From: Panonychus citri
Taxonomy: Eukaryota; Arthropoda; Arachnida; Trombidiformes; Tetranychidae
Assembly: GCF_014898815.1 (NCBI RefSeq)
Contig: NW_026515541.1
Span: forward strand, 372,001 to 436,000
Direction: 5' to 3'
Length of the DNA stretch: 64,000 bases
The notes under the pieces were generated by a model. That model saw nothing but the letters and a program-made list of their open reading frames with translations. It searched no databases and was not told the origin of the DNA. Of the stretch, positions 36,698-45,924 are shown one piece after another (the first letter of the stretch is position 1; each line of letters opens with the position of its first letter). A program made the translations under genes and the position numbers.

Positions 36698-37231
36698 ATG
36701 AAACTTAAGGTAAGTTAATTTCCAATCAATTGGAAGCAATTTAATCAACTGAATTTTATTTCTCATTCCTAATTATTTTAGATTATAATCTTCTTAATAA
36801 CTGGCCTCAGTTGGATTGGAACAATTAACTGTGATTACTATGGAATGGGATTTCCTAATCAAGCCGCTAATTCCGTTGGCGATCAAATTGTTTACAAAAA
36901 GATTCCATTCCAATATTTGGCTTCCACTCACGGAATTAATTTCCCTAATTACTCTGGTTCTGGTGGAGCAATTAGGAAATACTATGGACAATTAGCACCT
37001 TTTCATCATGTTGATCATCCACCTCATCCAGTTAACTATCAACCAAATTATTCTTATCTTCATCCCAAGCGATTGAACAACGAAGGTACAATTAATCACG
37101 ATCACTCTGGACAATTAACTAATCATAATGATTCCAATCGATCACCAGCTATTCTTGGATTACGAGTTAATAGATTATCCTGGTTAAGAAGACCTCCAAG
37201 AAAGGGATTATTTGACAGAATTTTGGGTTAA
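36698..37231 (+). CDS. Small secreted protein, candidate amidated neuropeptide precursor
   Basis: I do not recognise this gene. Exon 1 is only 36698-36709 (MKLK), with donor GGTAAGTT; exon 2 is 36782-37231 after a TTTTAG acceptor. The product is 153 aa. Residues 1-21 form a signal peptide (KIIIFLITGLSWIGTINC). The body is rich in Tyr, His, Pro and Asn, with no Cys after the signal peptide. Basic sites that a prohormone convertase might cut occur at HPKRLNN and in the C-terminal WLRRPPRKGLFDRILG. The very last residue is Gly, so cleavage after RK would leave GLFDRIL with a C-terminal glycine, the usual amidation donor. That processing is inference; it could instead be a structural secreted protein. 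The signal-peptide first exon split after four codons argues for a real gene. Confidence 0.65.
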
Positions 37232-37554
37232 ATTAATCATCTTCTTTTAATCACTTCATCAACTGATTAATTGCTACAAGTTTGGAATCAGTTGATTGTA
37301 CAAAATTTTCTTTCTCTTCCGTTCATATCAGTCACTCAAATAGACACAAATTTTGACGATAAATTAATTTATTCTTACGATTTAAGTGTTTTAATTTGCC
37401 TCATCAAATGAGAACAATTTAAATTTAATTCTATTATCATTTTAATTGTTTCCAGTTTGGATTTTACCGCTTCTTTTGCAAAGTGTTTTTGTTTACTTTT
37501 TCTGTGTTGATTTCCCTTCACTTTTGGATTTTGTTTTTCTAATTGTTGCTAATC
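37232..37554. other. Intergenic region upstream of the NAD(P)HX dehydratase gene
   Basis: Non-coding and AT-rich: the 3' end of the peptide gene and the promoter/leader of the dehydratase gene. Nothing specific is recognised. Confidence 0.5.
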
Positions 37555-38588
37555 ATGGATGATTCCAAGTTAATTGAAAGTGTTTTCCCTTCGGTCATTC
37601 CCGATTTATCTGAATTCCACCATAAAGGTCAATCGGGTCGAATCGGGGTGATCGGTGGGTGCAAGGAATTCACTGGTGCTCCTTATTACGCTTCCATCGC
37701 AGGCCTTAAATCAGGAGCCGATTTGGTTTATGTTTTTTGTACTTCCGATTCTTCAGGACCAATTAAATCTTATTCACCAGAGTTAATTGTTATTCCAATT
37801 TTAGATTCTGCAAATTGTATCGCTACAATATCTCAATACATGAGTAGACTTCACGCTCTTATAATTGGACCTGGTTTAGGTTAGTAAACTGATCATTGAT
37901 CAACTGTCATGATTATCATTCATTTAGTTTTGATTTCTATGTTCTAACAATTGATTTTGTTTTAATTTTAGGTCGTGATGATTCAATTGCCGAGACAATT
38001 TTATCTCTAATTGGAAAAGCTCGTGAATGTGATTTACCTCTTCTTTTGGATGCTGATTCTTTGTATTTTTTAAGTAGATCAATCTACCTAATTAAGGATT
38101 ATCGTAAAGCCATTTTAACTCCTAATGCCATTGAATTTTCTCGTCTTCATAGTTTAATTTTTGGTCGTGATTTAACTGATCAAGAACGTATCTTACCTGG
38201 TGAAAGAGTGAAAGAAATGTCTTCTAGATTGGGAAATGTAACAATTATCCGAAAAGGTAAATGTGATTTCATCTCCGATGGTAATAAGCTGATTATCTGT
38301 GATCAATTTGGTTCTAATCGTCGATGTGGTGGACAAGGTGATTTACTTGTTGGCTCATTAGGAACCTTTTCTTTCTGGAGTCATTCAAATAAACTCATTT
38401 CCAACTCAGCAATCAACAGAAATCAACTAAATCCATGTTTAGTTGCCGCATTTGCTGCTTGTCTTTTCACTCGTAAATGCAATCGACTAACTTTTGAACA
38501 ATTAGGTCGAACCATGACCACGACAGATATGATCAAAATGATCCCGAAAACTTTTGAATCCCTGTGGCCATCAAAATACAAATCATAA
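37555..38588 (+). CDS. NAXD: ATP-dependent (S)-NAD(P)H-hydrate dehydratase (CARKD/NAXD)
   Basis: This metabolite-repair enzyme dehydrates the damaged (S) form of NAD(P)HX using ATP. The ATG at 37555 gives MDDSKLIESVFPSV; an upstream in-frame codon at 37543 is TTG, not a start. Exon 1 is 37555-37879 (donor GTTAGT) and exon 2 is 37972-38588, joined inside GPGLG|RDDS: 942 nt, 313 aa. Ribokinase-like family motifs are present: HKGQSGRIGVIGG near the N-terminus, GPGLG, LLLDADSLYFL, ILTPN, and the nucleotide-binding GGQGDLLVG. The N-terminal GAPYYASIAGLKSGADL is typical. No mitochondrial targeting peptide is obvious. Length is normal for the family. Confidence 0.95.
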
Positions 38589-38638
38589 TCAATCAATCAA
38601 TCAATCAATCAACCAATCAATCAATTAATCAATTAATC
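38588..38638. repeat. (AATC)n microsatellite after the NAXD stop
   Basis: A run of AATC units with two CCAATC/TTAATC interruptions begins at the last base of the NAXD stop codon and ends near 38638. It lies in the 3' untranslated region. Confidence 0.85.
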
Positions 38639-38950
38639 CAATTTCCTAACGTTTAGTGAATTTAATTCATTATATTTTTTCGACTTGTTATAAACTCAAT
38701 TGAATGTACAATCAATTTTTTATTTTAGAAACCTGTGGATTTAAATCAAGTTCATTAAATCGAAAGCAAATCGACAATTCGAATTTGAAAAGAATTTGAT
38801 TTACGCGCCAAAAAGAAAAAAATTATTTTTCTTCATTTTTGCCGGTGGTTGGCGAATTTAAATTTTGTTGATGTTTAATTGTAAACAGAAATTGTCATTT
38901 GGATCGTGTTGTTTTTTTTAATTGATTTAATTCTATTTCGGTAAATTGAA

Positions 38951-39851
38951 ATGTCTACTACAACTTCGGAACAAGTTGCTGAAGAAGAGAATCAAATTGA
39001 TTTCGTTAAACATCCTCTTCAAAACGAATGGCAATTGTGGTATTGGAGAGGTGAGAAAAAGGAATGGATTCTTAATCTTCTTGAGGTGACAACATTTAAG
39101 ACTGTTGAAGATTTTTGGGCGTAAGTAATTAAGATTAATTGAATTGCTTCTTGTCTATTCATTGGAGTAACATGTTAGAAGGTCAGAAGAATTTGACACT
39201 TGTTGATTTCATGTCTTCTTTTTTCTCTTTTTCTTTTCTTGTTCTCTTTTAGTCTCTATAATCATATTGAACTTGTAAGTAATTTGAAAATTGGTTCAGA
39301 TTATTCAGTCTTCAAGCTCGGAATTAAGCCCATGTGGGAAGATACTAGGAATACCAAAGGAGGAAGGTGGCTTTTCACTTTTCAGAAAAGTTTAAACAAA
39401 TTATTAGATGAAATGTGGTTAGAAGCTGTAAGTCATTAATCATCAACACTCCAATTGGATATGAAAAAAATGGGATAACTGATTATGATTGATTGTTTTC
39501 TTTCCGTCTTTCCATAGTTGTTGTGTTTAATTGGAGATGCATTTGGTGAGGAAAGTGATCAAATCTGTGGTGCAGTTATCAATATTAGACGAACCGTTGA
39601 TAAAATTGCTGTTTGGACCTCGGACTACAAGGATGAAGCAGCAGTAATGAAAATAGGGTAATTTCCAATTCCATTTGAACCTCTTATTCCCACTATTGAA
39701 TTGATTGTTTATTGTTTCATTTTTTTTTCTTTACATTTTTATTAGACGAATTTTAAAACAACGGATGAATTACAATGCAAAAATAACTTATGAAGCTCAT
39801 GAAGATACACAAAACAAACATGGACAAAAATGGCTTTACATGGTAGATTAA
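38951..39851 (+). CDS. eIF4E: Eukaryotic translation initiation factor 4E (cap-binding protein)
   Basis: eIF4E binds the mRNA 5' cap and recruits eIF4G. Four exons: 38951-39120, 39253-39427, 39518-39657 and 39746-39851 (591 nt, 196 aa). The N-terminus is short. HPLQNEWQLWYW is the canonical beta-1 region and VEDFWALYNHIEL the eIF4G-binding helix. Trp39 and Trp85 (KPMWED, with the adjacent Glu) correspond to the two cap-stacking tryptophans. GGRWLFTF, WLEALLCLIGDAF and CGAVINIR follow. The C-terminus ends KWLYMVD. The 'WYW' in place of the usual 'WFF/WYY' suggests a class I protein, although the whole family has several members in arthropods. Introns are about 90-130 bp. Confidence 0.96.
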
Positions 39852-40287
39852 ATTGAATCGACTTTCGCTAAAATCACTCAATATAAATATTGTATCAATC
39901 GTCATTCATCAACAATCACGGCTTTCGAAAAATTATCTCTTCATCATCATTTCTCTTTCTCTCTCTATTTATTAATTTTTTTGTTCTCTGCATTTACTCA
40001 ATTCTTACAATTACATAATTTATTTACTATATCAATATCTTGATTACCATTGAAAGTTTGCTACGATATTGGAAATGATTATATTAATTTACGCAATTGG
40101 AAACTTTAATCGTGTATCATTTTGAATAATTATATTGTATTAAATAGCGGAAAGTAGCAAAAGGCCCAAAGAATTGTTACTTTTCGTAAAAAATAATTTC
40201 TTAATCTCCAATTATTATATTACAAAACAGAAAAATAAAACAAAAATATGATAAAAAATGTGAATGAATTTTGATTCTACTCATTGA
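39852..40287. other. Convergent 3' region between eIF4E and CPT2
   Basis: Non-coding AT-rich DNA; AATAAA occurs on the plus strand near 40232-40238. It holds the two 3' untranslated regions. Confidence 0.5.
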
Positions 40288-42377
40288 TTACTTTTTTTCC
40301 AAAACATCGCCGATCTGATCAAGTGAGGCAACAAACGCATCCATTAATTGTTTACCCTCTCGAGCGGGAACATAAGATGAGCAAAAAACACCCAACGATT
40401 GATCAACGTATCCATAACCTAAGCCGAACCCATCGGCGACCACAGGGCCAAATCCACCGCCTGAAAAATATTCACCATAAAGAGTTGATGTTGATAGAGT
40501 GAAATGATTAGCGTGAAGGTAATTAGGATCAGTAAATAGTTCGGGAATTGGTAGTCCTTTTTTACCAGCCAAGTATTTGAGGGCAAAAAAATGCCGATCG
40601 AAACCTTTGCCCATCGCAGCGTTTTTGGTCAACTCCGAATGTTTCTTGGAACAATCGACAAACGATTGAATTAACTCTTCTTTCGAGTGATTACCGACAT
40701 GAATTAAGGCACAAGCTTTTTTGGTTTGATTTGTCGCTGAACGAACAGTTTCAGTTCGTCCATGTTTAAAGCCAGCGGTCGAAGCTGCTTCGTAAGTGGT
40801 CGGTGTTTTTCCGTTTGAAATCTTATAATAAGCCATTTGAAAGGCTAATTGGAACATGGAATCAGGACTCAACTTGTTTTTCTTGAAGTAACTACGATTC
40901 ATTCGTGAGTATATACGATAATTAAGGTCAAGATTAGCGACTGCTGATGAATGTTGACTCCAAGCAGAATTAATCTCATCTTTCAACGAGTCATTTAAAT
41001 TGAACTTTAACTTGGTCACTTTGCTTTTTACTTCGGGTTCAGTTTTAGTCGAAGGTGTGACAAACTTTCGAGACGATGAATCTTTGAAAATCTCATTGAA
41101 CAATCGTAAAACCGCAACACCATCACCCCAACTGTGTTCGAAATTAATTGCACATTGTCCATCCGAAGAGAATAACAGTGAGAATGATTTATCGAACCAA
41201 CGATTAACTGGCCTTCTTTCAACAGGAATACGAGCAAAACCATGAAGAAAATTATGAGACAATTCAATCAATGGATCTCTTTTTGTTTCATTCATAAAAT
41301 TAATGTCATCGTCTAAGCAAACAGCAAAAAGAGCAGAATCAATTTGATTAAGGCTTTCGCCGTTCATTGGATCTTTAATCAACATTTCTCGACAATCAGC
41401 CCATTTGTCACGATCCATTGTCGTCAGCACACCAACACTCTGTCTATCGTAGTCATCAGGTAGATTCCAAATATAATCAACTGCCGAATAAATTTCCTCT
41501 GGACTCTTCAAGTTACCAGAATCGTCGATAACTTTGAAAGTGTAGTAATTACCTTTCTTTAGGAAAACAATATGATTTGAATTTGGATAATTTTCCAATT
41601 TGTCTTTACCTTTCAAAGGTATTCGAGTTGAATTGAATAGATTCTTGTATTGGCTCATATCTAATGGAAATGCTTTGAAAAGTAACGACGCATACCAGGA
41701 ATATCGAGATGGCGACAATTTCATTATTTTTCGGTAAAAATCAGTGTCACTTTTTTTCGCGTTCATGTGATAAATTTCTGGTCCTAAAACATTTTCATTC
41801 AATGAGCGTCTGAACCTCAAGGCACTTATGATGAAATTGGAAACTCTGATTCTTGGGTCATTTTGTTCAGTCGATGGGTCGGGTTTCCAGGCCATAAATG
41901 GATTGTAATTAACTGGTAATGGAGTTCGAGCCGAAAGATACATGTCAAACCAAGGTTCTAAAAGGAAATCACAATACAATCAGAATCAAATAAACAATTG
42001 ACAAAGAAAAACAATCATTAAATTTGTTATCATTCATATTCACCTGATATGTAACTAGTATGACGATTTGCTCGATCATTAGAAATCAATTCTTTGTGTA
42101 ATTGTGATCCAATTCCATTTTGGAAATGATTAACCAGCTTAATAGTTTCTTCGTATTTAGTTTGATCCTCAATCAGTGGTTCCAAAGCCTCCAAATAACG
42201 TTGACAAGTTTCCTCTAATTTAGGTATTGGTAAACATGGAAGTGATTTCTCAAAAAAGTAGGTCGATAATGAGCTTTTCTCAAGGTAATTATAATCACTG
42301 GAAATGTACCGTTGACATAACGAGAATATCTTTAGATATTGTTGATTACCCAACAATTTAATTCCAACGAAAGACAT
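40288..42377 (-). CDS. CPT2: Carnitine O-palmitoyltransferase 2
   Basis: CPT2 sits on the inner mitochondrial membrane and converts acylcarnitine back to acyl-CoA for beta-oxidation. Exon 1 is 42377-42044 (MSFVGIKLLGNQQYLKIF...), exon 2 is 41957-40288; together 2004 nt, 667 aa (human 658). The Ala/Ser-rich, basic targeting sequence is short but the N-terminal CLPIPKLEETCQRYLEALEPL is typical of the carnitine acyltransferase family. The catalytic region is NFEHSWGDGVAVLRLF near 41130, with the essential His. SRM/NRSYFKKNKLSPDS and TYEAASTAGFKHGRTE follow, both expected. The promoter plus exon 1 is duplicated in inverted orientation at 44860-45192, and decayed pieces lie at 43117-43180 and 59034-59700. 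This copy is the intact one. Confidence 0.96.
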
Positions 42378-43278
42378 TGTTACTTAATTCCAATTAACTG
42401 AGCAAAACAAAGGGACACAAATTGTTTACACTTTTCACAAGAGGAAACTTCAAACTCTTCAACTTTGAAAGTTACGAATCCATGGAAACCGAATCATGAA
42501 AAGATCGCCTTTTTTAAATTGCAGCAATCAAGTTAATGATTTCATTTTACATTCTAATCAATTTTGTCTATTAATTTATCTTATGAATAATTAGCTATTT
42601 TATTATCCATTAAAATGAAAGATGAAATTATTTCATCATATGGACACTCTTAAGTAAATTAGTTGAGATTTATAAGTTGATTGTGATCAGAATTTCCAAA
42701 TGATTGGATTAACCAATTAACGAAAGTTAATCACACTGAATGAGATTTAATTCTCAATTTTTGATGATAACTTTTTTTGGTGAATTTACTTTTGCTTGGA
42801 TTATCCTTGTCACTTGTTGATCCATTACTGTTTCCATTTTAATTGTTAACACGGTTTGTGCTTGACGATGAGCGTGAAGATGAGATAGAATGGGAACAAT
42901 TTAATATCAGTCATTGTAGAACATTATTATTGCCGATAAACTGTTGATTATTAGCATAACTTCGAAAATCGAGTGTGAACATTTTCGACTCCGTCAATAT
43001 CTCTTGTATGAACTTTCGCTTGTTGGAAATTTGGTGAAAATTTGACTAAAATTACGCGCGTTATCGTTCGAGGGAATTTTGATTTTTCCTACGTTAGTTC
43101 TTAGCTTCGCTCAGACAATAATTACCTTGGGAAAAGCTTATTATCGATCTACTTTTTTGAGAAATCAGCTTGATAACTTTTGATGATAAATCACAATTAT
43201 TGTAGAGATAATTAATGCTTGAGGTTTTTCAGGTGACTTTAGCAAGGCCAAAATAACACGTTGACATTTGAGAAAACA
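42378..43278. other. CPT2 upstream region with decayed duplicated fragments
   Basis: The first 80 bp or so is the CPT2 promoter/leader on the minus strand and is nearly identical to the inverted copy at 44860-44933. Segment 42913-43022 recurs at 44374-44470. Segment 43117-43180 is a plus-strand fragment of CPT2 exon 1 (similar to 45019-45070). Nothing here is an intact gene. Confidence 0.7.
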
Positions 43279-43287
43279 TATAAAAAG
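43279..43287 (+). promoter_or_regulatory. TATA box of the glycine-rich protein gene
   Basis: TATAAAAAG is followed about 128 bp later by the ATG of a secreted glycine-rich protein. It is the best TATA-like sequence in this stretch; the predicted start would be near 43310. Confidence 0.55.
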
Positions 43288-43406
43288 AGGATTAATTTCT
43301 AAGGAAAATTATTTTCAAATTTATTATCATTCGAATAAGTGAACATTTATAACTATTAAAATTTAGAGTGCGAATCCCAAGAAGAACGACGTGTTTCAAT
43401 CCACTT

Positions 43407-43724
43407 ATGGCGTTCAATTTTCTTTGGTTAATCACCGTTTTTCTGGGGCTTATGTCATCTTCATCATGTCAGTATTCTGGTTCTAATTATATAATAAGTA
43501 CTGACTATAGTTCTGATGCTGGTAGTGTTAGTGGTTTGGATTATGGTTCTGGTTTTGGTCAGGGTAATGGTCAAGGGCCTGGTGCTGGTTTTGGTTTTGG
43601 TATCGGTTCTGGACAAGTTATCGAGCGGGGCCCTAGTCGAGGGCCTGGTGCTGGCACTGGTGCCAATGCTGGTTTCAATTTTGGGGCCGCTGCTAACCTT
43701 GGTGCGGGTCCTACTGCTGATTAA
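43407..43724 (+). CDS. Short glycine/alanine-rich secreted protein (silk- or cuticle-like)
   Basis: The first true ATG is 43407; the frame is open upstream from a GTG at 43368. The 105-aa product starts with a signal peptide (MAFNFLWLITVFLGLMSSSSC). A Ser/Tyr segment follows (YSGSNYIISTDYSSDAG), then a body with Gly at nearly every second residue: GFGQGNGQGPGAGFGFG, then GPGAGTGANAGFNFG and a short AAANLGAGPTAD end. There are no Cys residues after the signal. Composition resembles spider-mite-type silk or glycine-rich cuticle proteins, but it is far shorter than classical fibroins. It is a single exon with a good TATA box and lies between decayed copies of CPT2 and gliotactin. Function is inferred from composition alone. 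Confidence 0.65.
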   Translation: MAFNFLWLITVFLGLMSSSSCQYSGSNYIISTDYSSDAGSVSGLDYGSGFGQGNGQGPGAGFGFGIGSGQVIERGPSRGPGAGTGANAGFNFGAAANLGAGPTAD

Positions 43725-44019
43725 CATAGCATAACAATGCAAGTGCAATTGTCACATTTTAGGGTTCCAACTATTGAAAATTGAATAAAATTAACATGAT
43801 AACATGATGGAATAACAATAATAAAGAAAAGTAAACTTGAAAAAGCTTCTATTCAACAATGATCAAAGTAAAAATTTTAATTCCACTGTGTAATACTTTA
43901 ATTAAAGTTTCTAAATCATTAAATTGGTTGCGTTGATATTCGTGTCTGAAATCTGATCCAAAGTCTAAAAATTATGAATAGTTTTTAACTAACGATATGC
44001 TTTTTTGTCTCGTTTTCGG

Positions 44020-44366
44020 ATTGATTTTGCAAGAGAAAAAGAGAAACAGAGAGAGAGAGAGAGAGATTTCCTTTCCTCCAATCAGCCTAATATATTAGAG
44101 AAAAGTAAGAGAAAGTGTAATTTTCTTTTTACCGTTTTTTTTGTTGATTGTGATTCAGAAATTAACTTGTGCCCTTCGTTTTCAAATTTTCTTAGGTATT
44201 TTTCGTTCTTTCTCGTCCTCATTTAACATGGATTACACTTTAAACCACTACAACTACCTGTTCATTCTGGCGCTTGGCCTGCAGATCAGTTTCTTTTATC
44301 TTGTCCACAGTCAAGTTAATATACAGGAGCTGATGAAATGATTTATTCAGTTAATGAAGATTGTCT
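44020..44366 (+). pseudogene. Gliotactin 5'-end pseudogene fragment
   Basis: Two blocks match the intact gliotactin gene downstream. Block one, about 44034-44200, repeats the GA-rich leader and the sequence just upstream of the gliotactin start (45795-45915). Block two, 44228-44366, repeats exon 1 from the region around residue 125 (46298-46437) at about 90% identity. The roughly 380 bp between them in the intact gene, including the signal peptide, are missing here. The copy ends right at the NEDCL coding stretch and cannot encode a protein. Confidence 0.85.
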
Positions 44367-44373
44367 AGTTAGT

Positions 44374-44470
44374 AGAACATTATTATTGCCGATAAACGGT
44401 TATCGAAAATCGATTTTGAACATTTTCGACTCCGTCAATATCTCTTGTATGAACTTTCTCTTGGCCGTTA
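44374..44470 (+). repeat. Second copy of an unidentified duplicated segment
   Basis: This segment matches 42913-43022, sharing GTAGAACATTATTATTGCCG and AACATTTTCGACTCCGTCAA with small indels between. It follows the gliotactin fragment directly. What the ancestral sequence was is unknown. Confidence 0.8.
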
Positions 44471-44859
44471 TGATTGAACTTCTTTACTATCGCTGCCTCG
44501 ACTTAATCCTATCATTTTATCCAAATGGCGACAATACAAATTCAGTTGGTGGTTGCATTGATCTTTTAACGGATCATTCCAACATTTTTTGGTTCTAATC
44601 ATCAATTGCTTTGGCTCCAAAAACATCATCAGAAGGTGATAATCGCATCTGGACCTGTATCAAAAGTGACAAATTATCTATTCGCAATTCGTTAAACGCT
44701 CAAGTTCATTTCCAAGATGAAAAGTTGATCTGTCGATTATCAGATTTTCCAATAATCGATTGTGACGCAATATTTTTTGGCAAGATCGATGATCGGCATC
44801 GAAATTGCTTCAATCATCGATGATAATCGATGATTTTGATGATCGAAAGTATCACTACG

Positions 44860-45192
44860 TTGAAGTTTCTTCTTGAAAAGTGTAAACAATTTGTGTCCCT
44901 TTGTTTTGCTCAGTTAATTGGAATTAAGTAACAATGTCTTTCGTTGGAATTAAATTGTTGGGTAATCAACAATATCTAAAGATATTCTCGTTATGTCAAC
45001 GATACATTTCCAGTGATTATAATTACCTTGAGAAAAGCTCATTATCGACCTACTTTTTTGAGAAATCACTTCCATGTTTACCAATACCTAAATTAGAGGA
45101 AACTTGTCAACGTTATTTGGAGGCTTTGGAACCACTGATTGAGGATCAAACTAAATACGAAGAAACTGTTAAGCTGGTTAATCATTTCCAAA
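44860..45192 (+). pseudogene. Inverted duplicate of CPT2 promoter and exon 1
   Basis: About 333 bp nearly identical to the CPT2 leader and exon 1 (42453-42118, opposite strand). Within the coding part I see two differences in about 258 nt (CGG/CGA silent, ATT/GTT giving Ile to Val). Just upstream there is one substitution and a 2-bp deletion. The open frame runs from ATG 44934 to a stop at 45261-45263, but the sequence after KLVNHFQ diverges. There is no exon 2, so a functional enzyme cannot be made. The copy is recent or kept by gene conversion. Confidence 0.93.
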
Positions 45193-45924
45193 CTACAATT
45201 ATATCCCAATCAAATTGTCATTCATCGTCTCAAGTTGATCGTTACAATCTCGACAAAAATTGAGCCTCAACGAAAATCAGAGTAAGTATATTAAAGTTCA
45301 ATCTTTTTTTTCAATTCTCTTTCATCAAGTTCATCTTTCGACTTTGACATTTCTATCAATTGTCCAATTGCACCATTTGAATAAGCATTTCACCGAGAGA
45401 ATTTCATAACTTCTATCATTCTATCTCTTAAGCTCCTAAAGCGAAAATTATTTTATCGATTTTCCCACCTGTTGAATTACGTTCCAAGCACACGAGATGT
45501 CGCTCTTTTCTTATTCTTTTCTCCGTTTTTGTTTACCGTTTTCTCAACTTTAGATAATTAGTTTTGATGTCTTTTTATTGTTATGAGAATTACTATTTAT
45601 GTATCGATCTTTTCCCTTTATCTGAGTTTCCATAGTAAATATTTTAATGATTATAATCATAACTGTGTCTCTATGAGTATAGAGAATAAATTTAGAGAGA
45701 GAAAAAGGAAAAAGTGTAAAAACTCCTCCCAATTTGGTAACTTTCATCTTGATGAGCCCAAAATTTTCCGTCTTCAGAAATTAGTTACCAAAAGAGAAAA
45801 AGAGAAAGAGAGAAAGAGAGAGAAAAGTAAGAGAAAGTGTAATTCTCTTTTTCCCGTTTTTTGTTGATTGTGATTTAGAAATTAACTTGTGCCCTTCGTT
45901 TTCAAATTTTCTTCAACTGATGTG
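45193..45924. other. Non-coding region upstream of gliotactin
   Basis: AT-rich, with a GA-rich microsatellite-like stretch at 45796-45830 and the probable gliotactin 5' leader next to 45924. A GTAAGT after AATCAGA at about 45280 could be the donor of an untranslated first exon. Confidence 0.45.

Noticed and set aside
43464..43748. Minus-strand and alternative-frame readings over the glycine-rich gene
   Set aside because: Repetitive codons create long overlapping frames; only the plus-strand frame from 43407 has a signal peptide and TATA box.
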